64,000 nucleotides of DNA from UBA3871 sp041797745 (GCA_041797745.1 JBHBZU010000057.1:56164-120163), one strand, 5' to 3'. Counted from the first letter of the stretch, positions 17,406-25,973 are shown. Notes: a model not told the origin generated them from the sequence alone. Translations and numbers: made by a program.

Positions 17406-17435
17406 ATTATAACCTTTACTCTAAATTCAAGTCAA
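17406..17435 (-). promoter_or_regulatory. Strong sigma-A promoter of the S-layer gene
   Basis: On the minus strand TTGACT (17430-17435) and a perfect TATAAT (17406-17411) are 18 bp apart. Transcription would begin near 17400, giving a leader of about 130 nt. Upstream, 17436-17593 is A/T-rich with no gene. Confidence 0.8.
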
Positions 17436-17593
17436 CAGCTACGCCTCGACTGTAACAGAACTGTAATAGACTGAAACATGGCTGTAATTCCTCTCCTTTA
17501 GCTTAACTTTATTATATACCATCCCTTAAGAATGTCCATTACGGGTATATTACAAGGGCATTAACATTCTTTTACCTTATTTCCCTCTTTCAT

Positions 17594-17980
17594 TTACCTT
17601 AAAGCCTCTATATCCGGCTTATACTTGTAGTCCTGTAAAGTCAGCATTTCCTCTCGCTGTAAAAACATCAACATGTAAATTGGAAGATAAATTGTGCTAC
17701 CCTCTACTTTGACATTGCCGTTTTGAAAGACTAACGCCAGGGGTATGTCATAATGTTCTGACGCCAGCACATTGTCCAGCGCCGCATGTCGACGGTAGTT
17801 CTTGCCCGATTTAATTTCAATCGGTAGCCAATAGATTTCTGCTCCATGTATCACATTTTGTCCGTTTTTCCAACACATTTTGGGGTCATTTTGTCCGTTT
17901 TTCCAACATATTTTACGGTCTTTTTGTCCGTTTTTCCAACACATTTTTTTAGTTATGTCTTTGGTGCATACCATAACCAT
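17594..17980 (-). pseudogene. 3' fragment of a DUF4143 ATPase fused to a tandem repeat
   Basis: A 128-codon frame. The last 80 residues (WLPIEIKSGKNYRRHAALDN, then VFQNGNVKVEGSTIYLPIYM) match the C-terminal end of AAA ATPases with DUF4143, which are normally about 400 residues. The first 45 residues are three copies of an 11-residue unit (CWKNGQ core) from a 33-bp DNA repeat and have no ATPase homology. The P-loop domain is missing. It is most likely a decayed gene whose 5' end was replaced by repeat DNA rather than a working protein. Confidence 0.65.
17856..17947. repeat. Three-copy 33-bp direct tandem repeat
   Basis: Near-identical 26-bp cores begin at 17856, 17889 and 17922, exactly 33 bp apart, each reading TTTTGTCCGTTTTTCCAACA and then C or T, ATTTT. 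The middle copy differs at one base. The 7-bp separators differ. The period is a multiple of three, so the minus-strand reading frame stays open across all copies. Confidence 0.9.
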
Positions 17981-18072
17981 ACAAGCAGACTACTGTTGTT
18001 TCACGGCTTTTAGGTTGCTTAATTTTTCCATTTCTCGCTAAATTTAATCTTTTGAAAACCAAATGTGGCTTT

Positions 18073-18576
18073 TTATCCTATAAGCCGCTTTCTAGCATAC
18101 TGATATTCCGCTTTTAATTGAAAGATTTCCTTGGTTTCCATACCGAATATTATGCGGATACGCTTATTCAGCTTGAGCCCCGACTCTTTCAAAGCCTCCA
18201 GCGCAAACAATGCCGCAGTAACCGGTCCTTTGTCGTCCATGGCACCTCGACCGTAAACACGACCGTCCTTAACCACACTCTCATAAGGCGGAACGCTCCA
18301 GCCGTCCCCCTCGGGTACAACATCCAAATGGCCTAAAACCGCCGCCATCTCTTCCCCTTGACCAAATTCGCACCAGCCAATCATGTTGTCCATGTTGGTA
18401 ACACTAAACCCCTTTGACTCGCAGAGGTTTAATACTTTTTCCAGACATTCATTAACTCCTATTCCGAAAGGATAGCCTCCCTCACCCTTACGCTCCACAC
18501 TGCGAATACGTATGAGTTCTTGCAGGGTCTTTACAATGTCATCTCGTTTTGCTTCTACTAACGCGTCTAAATTCAT
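18073..18576 (-). pseudogene. Truncated M20 dipeptidase (PepV-like), N-terminal fragment
   Basis: The 167 codons cover only the start of an M20 metallopeptidase of normally about 460 residues. VLGHLDVVPEGDGW contains the first zinc ligand and catalytic Asp, and GRVYGRGAMDDKGP the bridging Asp. The homology stops at RIRIIFGMET, where the active-site Glu pair would follow, and an unrelated 17-residue tail ends the frame. The remaining zinc ligands and the lid domain are missing, so it should be inactive. A ribosome site (AGGTGAGGTAAAAGG) is still present. Confidence 0.8.
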
Positions 18577-18594
18577 CCTTTTACCTCACCTCAT

Positions 18595-18643
18595 AAAAAA
18601 GACCAGCAAAACCGGCGGATAGTACATCCGCTGATTTTGCTGG
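18595..18643 (-). terminator. Rho-independent terminator of the DUF3870 gene
   Basis: CCAGCAAAA pairs with TTTTGCTGG, with an inner GCGGAT/ATCCGC stem. Six T residues follow on the minus strand at 18595-18600. It lies about 50 bp past the DUF3870 stop. Confidence 0.85.
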
Positions 18644-18691
18644 GTTTTATAACTTCCGATATATTTGTGTATATCATGCTTTATAAAGCAG

Positions 18692-19153
18692 CTAAATATT
18701 TAATTTGTCCTTTACCACCTGAAATCTGCCTTTAGCGTCCCTAAGGGACACCAAAACCGCCTTTTGTGATGAGCCTCCATAGCGCCTGCTGACTTCACTC
18801 ACCAGCTGGTCATAATCTGTAATCAGACTTTTCCCTATAAAGATTTTTCTCAAGAAATTCTCCGTAATCTTTAAGGTATGGGTGACACCGAAATCCACAA
18901 TTTCCCCTGTGGCTGCGTCTACTTCCATGGCTATGAAAAAGGAGCCGTAGGTTTTTGTAATAGCATTTTCCACATTGGTTCGGGACTCACCTATAATATA
19001 CAAGGTCACCCTGTTTTTAGTCTCATTGCTTACCGCCTCTCTGGTGGTGCCCGTTGCCTTGGCATTGTTTAGATCTTTATAGTTTGTAATCTCTCTGCTA
19101 TGGCTGGTTTCTCTAACAAAACCATCGTTCACTTTTCCTACTTTTATATCCAT
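18692..19153 (-). CDS. DUF3870 domain-containing protein
   Basis: This 153-residue protein has a core (TLYIIGESRTNVENAITKTY, then GSFFIAMEVDAATGEIVDFG and LRKIFIGKSLI) matching DUF3870, a family of small proteins in anaerobic Firmicutes with no established function. No signal peptide or membrane helix is seen. It has its own promoter and terminator, so it is monocistronic. About 30 charged N-terminal residues precede the domain. Confidence 0.75.
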   Translation of the reverse strand: MDIKVGKVNDGFVRETSHSREITNYKDLNNAKATGTTREAVSNETKNRVTLYIIGESRTNVENAITKTYGSFFIAMEVDAATGEIVDFGVTHTLKITENFLRKIFIGKSLITDYDQLVSEVSRRYGGSSQKAVLVSLRDAKGRFQVVKDKLNI

Positions 19154-19211
19154 AATCTGCTCCGTCTAATATACGGTTTGAATTTTGCGAATAATTGCAC
19201 ATCTTTATTCT

Positions 19212-19240
19212 ATTATACAGAGCTTTAGAATATCAGTCAA
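19212..19240 (-). promoter_or_regulatory. Promoter of the DUF3870 gene
   Basis: Minus strand: TTGACT (19235-19240), 17 bp, TATAAT (19212-19217). It lies between the hisS stop and the DUF3870 start, giving a leader of about 50 nt. Confidence 0.75.
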
Positions 19241-19275
19241 GACCAACAATACTATTCTCGCAGCAGCCTATAATC

Positions 19276-20514
19276 CTACTTTGCCTTAAACAGCTTCTCC
19301 TTTTCATCCCCTACAATATAGCAGCCTACAAAACCTTGGGTTTCCAGCTTTCCTAAAAGCTTGCCCAGCTTATTTGGCTTGGAGAAGATGGCAACATCAT
19401 ATACATCACGTTTGGAATCTGCATAACGAATGGCTTCTTCCACTTGGCTTTCTTCGTATATAACAGCAAACTTTTCCGGTTTTCCCGGAATTTTGAAGTC
19501 TGAATCCATGAGGATAGCGCAAATTCTTTCAAATCCGATAGAAAATCCACAAGCAGGTATATCCTCTCCAATAAACTTGCCCACCAAGTTATCGTAACGT
19601 CCTCCTCCTGCAATGGATGAACCGAAGTCCAAAGATTCGACTTCAAAAATAGTTCCTGTATAGTAACCCTGTCCGCGAACCAAAGACATATCAAATACAG
19701 TTTCATACTTGCCCTCTGCTAAAGAGTTGCAGGTATCAATAATAAACTGGAGATTTTCCGCATAAGTCTTATCTTCGCAAAATTCTCTGGCTCTTTCTAA
19801 AGTAATTTCTCCACCCTCAATCAAGGTTCGGAATTTAGCAATAACTGCCGCGTCAAAACCCTTTTCCGTAAGTTCGTCGATAACACCCTCAACTCCGATT
19901 TTATCCAGCTTATCGAAAGTAATACAAACGCTCATAAGGTCTTCTTTGGCAAAGCCCGCGGAAGTAAGCATAGCATTCAAAACCCGACGATCGTTAATCT
20001 TCATTTTAAAATTCTTTATGCCGATGTTCATGAGTGCCTTACCCATAACATTGATACACTCAATTTCAATGCTTGGATCCCCTGAACCTATAACGTCAAT
20101 GTCGCACTGAACGAACTGACGAAGTCTGCCTTTTTGTGGTTGCTCCGCTCTGAAAACATCACCCATTTGAATTACCTTAAACGGTTTGGACAGTTTTTCT
20201 CTGTTTGCGGAATAGAATCTGCAAAGAGGTAAAGTAAGGTCGTAACGAAGCCCCATATCAGAAAGCTCTTTTTCGTTTCCCTCTTTAAGAGCCTTAGTCA
20301 GCTTGTCGCCTCTTTTCATAATTTTGAATATGAGTTTTAAATTTTCGCCTCCGTCGGAATTGTCCAGATTTTCAATATCTTCGATAATCGGAGTGGCAAT
20401 TCTTTCGTAACCGTTATTTTGATAGGTTCTGAGGATTACGCTTTGTAAATAGTCTCTCAGTTGTTGCACCTCAGGCAGATAATCGTTGGTTCCTTTTACA
20501 CTGTTTATTCTCAT
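19276..20514 (-). CDS. hisS: Histidine-tRNA ligase
   Basis: This 412-residue class II aminoacyl-tRNA synthetase charges tRNA-His. The N-terminus MRINSVKGTNDYLPEV is typical, and motif 2 is FRAEQPQKGRLRQFVQCDID. The histidine-specific loops are near LVRGQGYYTGTIFEV and SIAGGGRYDNLVGKF, and motif 3 lies in ACGFSIGFERI. The C-terminal anticodon domain is present. It follows the PhzF-like gene by 20 bp and shares its promoter. No T-box leader was seen upstream of the pair. A HisZ-type regulator is unlikely because the histidine loops are intact. Confidence 0.93.
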   Translation of the reverse strand: MRINSVKGTNDYLPEVQQLRDYLQSVILRTYQNNGYERIATPIIEDIENLDNSDGGENLKLIFKIMKRGDKLTKALKEGNEKELSDMGLRYDLTLPLCRFYSANREKLSKPFKVIQMGDVFRAEQPQKGRLRQFVQCDIDVIGSGDPSIEIECINVMGKALMNIGIKNFKMKINDRRVLNAMLTSAGFAKEDLMSVCITFDKLDKIGVEGVIDELTEKGFDAAVIAKFRTLIEGGEITLERAREFCEDKTYAENLQFIIDTCNSLAEGKYETVFDMSLVRGQGYYTGTIFEVESLDFGSSIAGGGRYDNLVGKFIGEDIPACGFSIGFERICAILMDSDFKIPGKPEKFAVIYEESQVEEAIRYADSKRDVYDVAIFSKPNKLGKLLGKLETQGFVGCYIVGDEKEKLFKAK

Positions 20515-20534
20515 TTTAAAGTTTTTCCTTTCCT

Positions 20535-21509
20535 CTACAAGTAAATCTCGCCCTTTGCCAATATTACCGCATTCCCGCCAACCAAAATTCGTCGGCCCTC
20601 AATTTCTGTGCGGATAGCGCTGGGTCTTTCCATTTTTTCACCCTGTATAATGCAGGCCTTTGCATGATTTCCAAACACACCTACGGACTGCAAATAATAG
20701 GTCAAGGCTCCGTTGGAGGTTCCGGTTGCAGCTTCTTCATCAATTTCGTAAAGTGGCGCAAAGTTTCTTGCATGTGCCGTTACCCCTCCGGTCAAGGCGG
20801 TGAGTCCGCGGTTTGAATCAGCCACAAGTTCTTCCCTGTCAGGCGGGCAGAATGCATGAACTCCCACAACTCCGTATCTTCTCGACAGCTCCGTTAAGGC
20901 TGGGAAGTACGGATTTATGTCATCTAAAGCTCTCCTATCTGCAACAGGCAGCATAATATCCAATAGGCCTGTACTTACCATCTTAGGATACATTTCACTC
21001 TGAGGATGGACAGGCTGACCTCCGGCAGTGCCGTTTGCCACATCTGTCAAGGCTTCAAAGTTTCCTCCCATTATGTGAGGTCTGAAATCTTCAATGCCCA
21101 TAATGCCATAAAGCTCTGTCAATTCTTCATTGCTTCGGAGCTCCCCCTCAATTTTAGGCTCGCCCATTTCCATCAGAACCGAAGTCGCTTCTACACGAAT
21201 TTCCAAGTCACCCTCCATAGTGTGATTGGTATATGTCCCAACCGGAGCGATTCCAAGCTCCCTTAATACTGTAAAGGTGGCGATGGTAGCGTGACCGCAA
21301 AGCCCCACCTCTGCTGCAGGGGTAAAATATCTTGTATGAAAACGACCATCTCCTGTCTTTTTAACAAAAGCAGTCTCTGAATACCTTAATTCCGCTGCGG
21401 TTTTGGTCATCATCTCTTCACTTGGAAAATCTCCATCCAAGATAACCACTCCCGCAGGATTTCCGCCAAACAGCTCTTCTGTAAAGGCGTCAACTATATA
21501 TAATTTCAT
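20535..21509 (-). CDS. PhzF-family isomerase/epimerase-like protein
   Basis: This 324-residue protein has the PhzF pattern: MKLYIVDAFTEELFGGNPAG at the N-terminus, SETAFV with the conserved Glu, RYFTPAAEVGLCGHATIATF and GTSNGALTYYLQ near the end. PhzF proteins are diaminopimelate-epimerase-like folds. Most chromosomal members have no known substrate, and no phenazine genes are present. It is the first gene of a two-gene unit with hisS. Confidence 0.9.
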   Translation of the reverse strand: MKLYIVDAFTEELFGGNPAGVVILDGDFPSEEMMTKTAAELRYSETAFVKKTGDGRFHTRYFTPAAEVGLCGHATIATFTVLRELGIAPVGTYTNHTMEGDLEIRVEATSVLMEMGEPKIEGELRSNEELTELYGIMGIEDFRPHIMGGNFEALTDVANGTAGGQPVHPQSEMYPKMVSTGLLDIMLPVADRRALDDINPYFPALTELSRRYGVVGVHAFCPPDREELVADSNRGLTALTGGVTAHARNFAPLYEIDEEAATGTSNGALTYYLQSVGVFGNHAKACIIQGEKMERPSAIRTEIEGRRILVGGNAVILAKGEIYL

Positions 21510-21546
21510 TTTGTGAACCCTCTTTCACTTTAATTTATTAGAGGCT

Positions 21547-21575
21547 ATTATACCATATCTCCATCTGCCTTTCAA
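21547..21575 (-). promoter_or_regulatory. Promoter of the phzF-like/hisS unit
   Basis: Minus strand: TTGAAA (21570-21575), 17 bp, perfect TATAAT (21547-21552). A GAAAGAGGG ribosome site precedes the ATG at 21509. Confidence 0.75.
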
Positions 21576-21724
21576 TCACTTCATCGCTTTAATGCGTAAA
21601 ACCGATATCTGTTTTAGGATAGCCGTTTAAAGATGTTCATTTTAAAATAAGGTTTATAGACAAAGATAAAGTTTTTCTTCCAAATTACGAAAATTCCGGC
21701 TTATAGGACAACCTCCCGCGCAAC

Positions 21725-21752
21725 AAAAAACAGGTCGGTAAATACCGACCTG
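21725..21752 (-). terminator. Rho-independent terminator of the GNAT gene
   Basis: CAGGTCGGTA and TACCGACCTG form a 10-bp stem. Six T residues follow on the minus strand. It is 30 bp past the GNAT stop codon. Confidence 0.88.
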
Positions 21753-21783
21753 ATGTTTTCTAAATTAAATTTATGCAATCACC

Positions 21784-22230
21784 CTATAAATCTTCGCCAT
21801 GAGACAATTCAGCAGCTTCTGCGGCTTTCTGATCCGCTCTTGGCCTTTCCATACATCTTTCTTCATTTCTAATAAAGCCAAAATGTTCATAAAAACCATG
21901 GGCATCTCTTGTTAACAGGACACCTCTCAAATGACCAATTTCAGAATCATTGATAATAGTAGTAACTATGGATTTACCGATTCCATGATGTCTAAACTTT
22001 TCATCTACAATTACATCACAAAGATAGTAGTTAGTGGCATAGTCAGTAATAACTCTAGCCATTCCGATGAGCTTTCCCTCTTCAGAAACTGCATAATAGC
22101 AATCAGAGTTTTCAATACTGGTCTTTACCGTTTCTTCGCTACGCTGGTTACCCCAATAGCTTTCTTTCATGAGAGTCATGACCTGATGTAATTCAATATT
22201 TTTTTTGTTCTTATATACCTTGTACTTCAA
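21784..22230 (-). CDS. GNAT-family N-acetyltransferase
   Basis: This protein of about 149 residues has the GNAT acetyl-CoA motif in VDEKFRHHGIGKSIV (Q/RxxGxG/A type), preceded by the ATNYYLCDVIVD strand and followed by RDAHGFYEHFGFI. A TTG start at 22230 is preferred because AGGAAGGAAGG lies 8 nt upstream; the next upstream in-frame candidate, at 22266, lacks one. The substrate is unknown. It is monocistronic, with a possible TATAAT at 22350-22355 but a weak -35 box. Confidence 0.8.
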   Translation of the reverse strand: MKYKVYKNKKNIELHQVMTLMKESYWGNQRSEETVKTSIENSDCYYAVSEEGKLIGMARVITDYATNYYLCDVIVDEKFRHHGIGKSIVTTIINDSEIGHLRGVLLTRDAHGFYEHFGFIRNEERCMERPRADQKAAEAAELSHGEDL

Positions 22231-22436
22231 TAGTATCGCCTTCCTTCCTGCAAAGTTGTATCGCACTTTGGTTAAACGCTGCGCCTATTCACAGCACCTT
22301 ATTAAATACCACGATAAACGTAATACTAACAGCTATGTTGCTTGGAGCTATTATAACATGAATTTTCTGAATTGAAAATATAGGTAATTAAGAAATAATA
22401 CTGCATTGAAAAATTTACAGAAATTGTAGGTTCCTC

Positions 22437-22982
22437 TTATCTTTGCTTCCTGCCGATTTCAAGACCTCTCTTGAATGCTTCAAGGTTAAGAGAAAGAAGC
22501 TCTTTCTTCTTTCCAAGCATTTTATTAATCCCATCCAAAATAACCTCTTCAGACACTGCCTCGGTCACACCTATGTAAACTCCCAGCATAATAAGGTTAA
22601 GAGCCTTGGGATTTCCCATTTCAATCGCCATTTCCGTAACCGGCGCCGAAACAACCTTAACATCCTCTCTTTCAATTTTATCTGTTACTATGGAACTGTT
22701 TATAAACAAAGTGCCACCTGAAACCAGCTTATAGAGAAACTTGTCCAGGGACGGACCGTTCATAACAATCAAATCATTCATATGGTCTCCCAAGGGTGCC
22801 CCAATAATATCATCGGAAATTACAACATAACAATTAGCTGTACCCCCTCGTTGTTCTGCACCGTAGCTTGGGAAAAAGGAAACATTTAAATCTGTGGATT
22901 CGCAGGTTCCATATGCCAGCATTTTCCCCATCATCATAATTCCCTGCCCACCGAAGCCGGCTATCATAAGATTTCTTTCCAT
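22437..22982 (-). CDS. 2-oxoacid:ferredoxin oxidoreductase, gamma subunit
   Basis: This 181-residue protein has IAGFGGQGIMMMGKMLAYG at the N-terminus and PSYGAEQRGGTANCYV, the signatures of the gamma domain of pyruvate/2-oxoacid:ferredoxin oxidoreductases (Kor/Vor type). It contacts CoA and completes the complex. Its ATG overlaps the stop of the beta-subunit gene (TAATG), so translation is likely coupled. It is last in the ferredoxin-alpha-beta-gamma order. Confidence 0.9.
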   Translation of the reverse strand: MERNLMIAGFGGQGIMMMGKMLAYGTCESTDLNVSFFPSYGAEQRGGTANCYVVISDDIIGAPLGDHMNDLIVMNGPSLDKFLYKLVSGGTLFINSSIVTDKIEREDVKVVSAPVTEMAIEMGNPKALNLIMLGVYIGVTEAVSEEVILDGINKMLGKKKELLSLNLEAFKRGLEIGRKQR

Positions 22983-23734
22983 TACTTCTCCTCCTGTCCT
23001 TTATCGCGAATCAGCCCTAAAGGAAATTCTTTGAGCATATTATTTTCCAGGAAGTCAAGGGATTTTATAGGATCCATTCCCCAGTTTGTCGGGCAAGCTG
23101 CCATGATTTCCACCATAGAAAAGCCCCTACCCTCCATCTGATACTGAAAGGCTTTCTTTATAGCCTTGCGAGTCTTGATTACATTTTGAGGCGTGTTGCA
23201 AGCGACTCTTTCTAAATAATACGGTGCTGTGAGTGTATCCATAATTTCGCACATATGCATTGGGAAGCCGTGCTCTTTAGGGTCACGACCATTAGGCGCT
23301 GTGGTGGCTTTCATTCCTACCAATGTAGTTGGTGCCAGCTGACCGCCTGTCATCCCGTAGGTCCCGTTGTTTACGAATATAACGGTAAAGTTTTCTCCTC
23401 GGTTTGCCGCGGACATAGTTTCTGCAAGACCTATTGCAGCCAAATCCCCATCACCTTGGTATGTCCAGATAAGTGACTCAGGATTAGCTCGCTTGGCACC
23501 TGTGGCAACAGCACAAGCCCTGCCGTGAGGTGAAAGTATAAAATCATAGGTAAAATATCCCATAGCCAATCCGCAACAGCCGACACCGTTAATGTTTACT
23601 GTGCGGTCTAACAAGTTCATATCCTCTAGCACTTCACCAACCAGCTTCACAACCGTACCGTGAGTGCAGCCCGGGCAGAAGCCGCTAACCATTTCAGACA
23701 CAATGCCTTTGGTTCTTGAATAAATCTTTTCCAT
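22982..23734 (-). CDS. 2-oxoacid:ferredoxin oxidoreductase, beta (thiamine diphosphate) subunit
   Basis: This 250-residue subunit binds ThDP. FCPGCTHGTVVKLV is the N-terminal signature, GVGCCGLAMGYFTYDF follows, and the ThDP/Mg motif is YQGDGDLAAIG followed by NNGTYGMTGGQLAPTT. It decarboxylates 2-oxo acids (2-oxoglutarate or branched-chain 2-oxo acids) to acyl-CoA and reduces ferredoxin. The gene is 9 bp after the alpha-subunit gene. Substrate choice between Kor and Vor cannot be settled by eye. Confidence 0.9.
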   Translation of the reverse strand: MEKIYSRTKGIVSEMVSGFCPGCTHGTVVKLVGEVLEDMNLLDRTVNINGVGCCGLAMGYFTYDFILSPHGRACAVATGAKRANPESLIWTYQGDGDLAAIGLAETMSAANRGENFTVIFVNNGTYGMTGGQLAPTTLVGMKATTAPNGRDPKEHGFPMHMCEIMDTLTAPYYLERVACNTPQNVIKTRKAIKKAFQYQMEGRGFSMVEIMAACPTNWGMDPIKSLDFLENNMLKEFPLGLIRDKGQEEK

Positions 23735-23743
23735 AGTGCCTCC

Positions 23744-24826
23744 TTATTTCTCTAAAATCTTTTTAGCCGCTTCAAGTACTTCCTCACGGCTCATAAGCTC
23801 ACCGCCTGAATGGAGGCAAGTATGAATCGGGCAACGTTCCATAACAGCCATCTTGACATCTTCCGCCATAAGAGCGGGAATCGCCATCTCCACGTCAAGA
23901 ATATTTCTTACGCGACTGTAGTCAAGATTTCTAAAGCTGTCATATGGGAACGGACTGATGGTTTTAGGTCTTATAAGACCCACCTTATAACCCTCTCCAC
24001 GCAGCAGCTTAACGGCAGAATGGGCAATGCGTCCGCAAATGCCGTAAGCTGTAATAACCAGCTCCGCATCCTCTAAATAAAGTTCTTCGACCTGTACGTC
24101 ATTTTTCGCCCAAGATTCGTAAAGTTCGGCAGCCGCCTTATTTACATCCTCTTGTCCCTTTGTGGACCACTGACCTCCGGCTACTGTAACTCTCGGTTCC
24201 TGACCGACCTTGTGGCCTACTGCCGAAACCTTTCTCTTTGCCTCTTTAATAGCCGCTACTTCTTCCTCTGTTTTCATTGGCGGAAGCTCAACCGGCTCCA
24301 TAATAGTTCCAAGAACACCGTCGCCTAATATAAGAACCGGATTCATGTCTCTATCGGCATAATCGAAAGCCTTATAAACCATGTCTACAGCTTCCTGAAC
24401 AGTGGACGGCGCAAATACCATCATGCGAAAGCCTCCGTTTCCGCTGGCTTTTGTCGCTTGCGCGTAGTCTTGCTGCGATGGCTGAATGGTGCCTATTCCG
24501 GGACCGCCTCTTGAAATGTTGCAATAAACCATTGGAGAACGGGAACTTGCCATAAAAGCAATGCTCTCGCTCATCAGACATATTGCAGTGGATGATGAAG
24601 TTGTCATGCTTCTGGTGCCTGTTGCGCAAGCCCCCAGCACCATGTTAACAGACGCTATCTCTGATTCTCCCTGAACAAAGACGCCCTTAACCTCAGGCAG
24701 TCTTCTGCAAAGATATTCCGGAACCTCATTTTGCGGGGTAATAGGGTACCCTGCATAAAACCTCATGCCTGCCCTTACGGCAGCTTCTGCAATGGCTTCG
24801 CAGCCTTTCATAAACTTTCTTTCCAT
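23744..24826 (-). CDS. 2-oxoacid:ferredoxin oxidoreductase, alpha subunit (VorB/KorA type)
   Basis: This protein of about 360 residues has FMKGCEAIAEAAVRAGMRFY and GYPITPQNEVPEYL at the N-terminus, then QGESEIASVNMVLGA and TTSSSTAICLMSE, typical of the alpha subunit with the pyrimidine-binding domain. The transketolase C-terminal-like domain with ELVITAYGICGRIA follows. The ATG at 24826 is preferred over a GTG at 24844 that overlaps the ferredoxin gene, since AGGTG precedes the ATG. Sequence flavour is closest to proteins named VorB in Clostridia. Confidence 0.88.
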   Translation of the reverse strand: MERKFMKGCEAIAEAAVRAGMRFYAGYPITPQNEVPEYLCRRLPEVKGVFVQGESEIASVNMVLGACATGTRSMTTSSSTAICLMSESIAFMASSRSPMVYCNISRGGPGIGTIQPSQQDYAQATKASGNGGFRMMVFAPSTVQEAVDMVYKAFDYADRDMNPVLILGDGVLGTIMEPVELPPMKTEEEVAAIKEAKRKVSAVGHKVGQEPRVTVAGGQWSTKGQEDVNKAAAELYESWAKNDVQVEELYLEDAELVITAYGICGRIAHSAVKLLRGEGYKVGLIRPKTISPFPYDSFRNLDYSRVRNILDVEMAIPALMAEDVKMAVMERCPIHTCLHSGGELMSREEVLEAAKKILEK

Positions 24827-24834
24827 ATGTTCAC

Positions 24835-25038
24835 CTACTTCCACACTTCAATAGCAGCATCCGGACACATCTGGGCGCACATAGCACAGCCTATGCAATC
24901 CTGCGGGCGTGCAGCAATAACATAAGGGTAACCCTTAGAATTTACCTCGGTTCCCACTTCAAGAACTTTCTTTGGACAGAATTTTACGCAATAGCCACAG
25001 GATTTGCAGCTTTCATATCTGATTTTTACTTCACCCAT
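24835..25038 (-). CDS. 4Fe-4S ferredoxin-like delta subunit of 2-oxoacid oxidoreductase
   Basis: A 67-residue protein with two 4Fe-4S motifs: CKSCGYCVKFCP at about residue 11 and CIGCAMCAQMCP near 48. It carries electrons from the ThDP site to free ferredoxin. A clear GGGAGG ribosome site precedes the ATG at 25038. It leads the four-subunit set, downstream of a P-loop ATPase gene. Confidence 0.92.
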   Translation of the reverse strand: MGEVKIRYESCKSCGYCVKFCPKKVLEVGTEVNSKGYPYVIAARPQDCIGCAMCAQMCPDAAIEVWK

Positions 25039-25182
25039 AAAAACCTCCCATTAAATATTTTTCTTATGCTTCCTGTATTTCCTATAATGTACTTTCTACG
25101 TTTTACGTTTTATATTTTACATTCTCTTTTTCATGTTTGATTTCTGATTTTTATTTTCTATATTTCATATCTTTCGGTTCTT

Positions 25183-25887
25183 CTAAAACCCGTAATCTAT
25201 CATGGGTTTGATGATAAGAAATGGCAAATTACTGTCTTTTTCTTCAAGTCTTCCGACGATTTCATCGTGTAAACTTTCTTCTAAAACAACACCCTCAATC
25301 CTAGCCGCAGAATCCAGCAATCCGTGAACCTCTTTAAGCCCGTCAAGCCAATCCTCCGCTGTGGTTTTATGCCCTAAATTAGCATTGGCTATAATATGAA
25401 ATTCTTTTATGTGTGAAACTGCCAGAATTGCTGAAAGGGTTGAATCAATTTCATATATATCCTCTGACCACGGTCTATAAGGATTTATCACATAAAAGGC
25501 AATGGTATCAGCTCTGTTTGTCCATGTCTGATAAGACCCCACCAGCCTGGCTCCTATATCGTCTCCTCCCACATCCAAAATAGTAAAACGGGAAGTATTT
25601 GCCATAGAAGTTCCGACACCGCCCACTGCCTGAGGTGAGTCCATATGCTGTTCCTGATAATGAACCCTTACCCCAAATTTTTTCATCACTTCTTCCAAGT
25701 CACGTGATCTGTAAAGAGGTTTTGTTTGGTCAAGGTCGAACAAATCAATCCCATCTTTCCATCTGTCTACTTTTAAGCCCGATAAATATCTTGCAAGGTT
25801 TAGTGCAATTTCGCTCTTTCCGCTGCCGGCTCCCCCTATAAAAATCGCATTATTTTTATTTTCTAAAAGCTCAACAAATTCCCTCAT
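25183..25887 (-). CDS. P-loop ATPase/GTPase of unknown function linked to the 2-oxoacid oxidoreductase
   Basis: This 234-residue protein has a Walker A at residues 18-26 (GGAGSGKSEIALNLA) and an LDVGGDD stretch near 100 that could be Walker B-like. The rest resembles SIMIBI-type NTPases (MinD/CobQ group) but I cannot name a family. DLFDLDQTKPLYRSRDLE after the P-loop looks like a switch region. It has its own promoter 90 bp upstream and is followed after 144 bp by the ferredoxin subunit gene, so it may help assemble or activate the complex. That role is inference from position only. Confidence 0.55.
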   Translation of the reverse strand: MREFVELLENKNNAIFIGGAGSGKSEIALNLARYLSGLKVDRWKDGIDLFDLDQTKPLYRSRDLEEVMKKFGVRVHYQEQHMDSPQAVGGVGTSMANTSRFTILDVGGDDIGARLVGSYQTWTNRADTIAFYVINPYRPWSEDIYEIDSTLSAILAVSHIKEFHIIANANLGHKTTAEDWLDGLKEVHGLLDSAARIEGVVLEESLHDEIVGRLEEKDSNLPFLIIKPMIDYGF

Positions 25888-25973
25888 ATACCATCCCTTT
25901 TCTCTACTTTAGCTTTTACTGCTTTTGATTTTTTATTTTCCCTAAAATTTGCTGTTTAATTTTTCTTCTTTAA

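Noticed and set aside
17856..17947. CRISPR-like array
   Set aside because: Repeat cores are 26 bp with only 7-bp separators and three copies; there are no spacers of usual length and no cas genes.
20515..20534. T-box regulation of hisS
   Set aside because: hisS follows the PhzF-like gene by 20 bp, and the leader of that unit is short with no T-box features.
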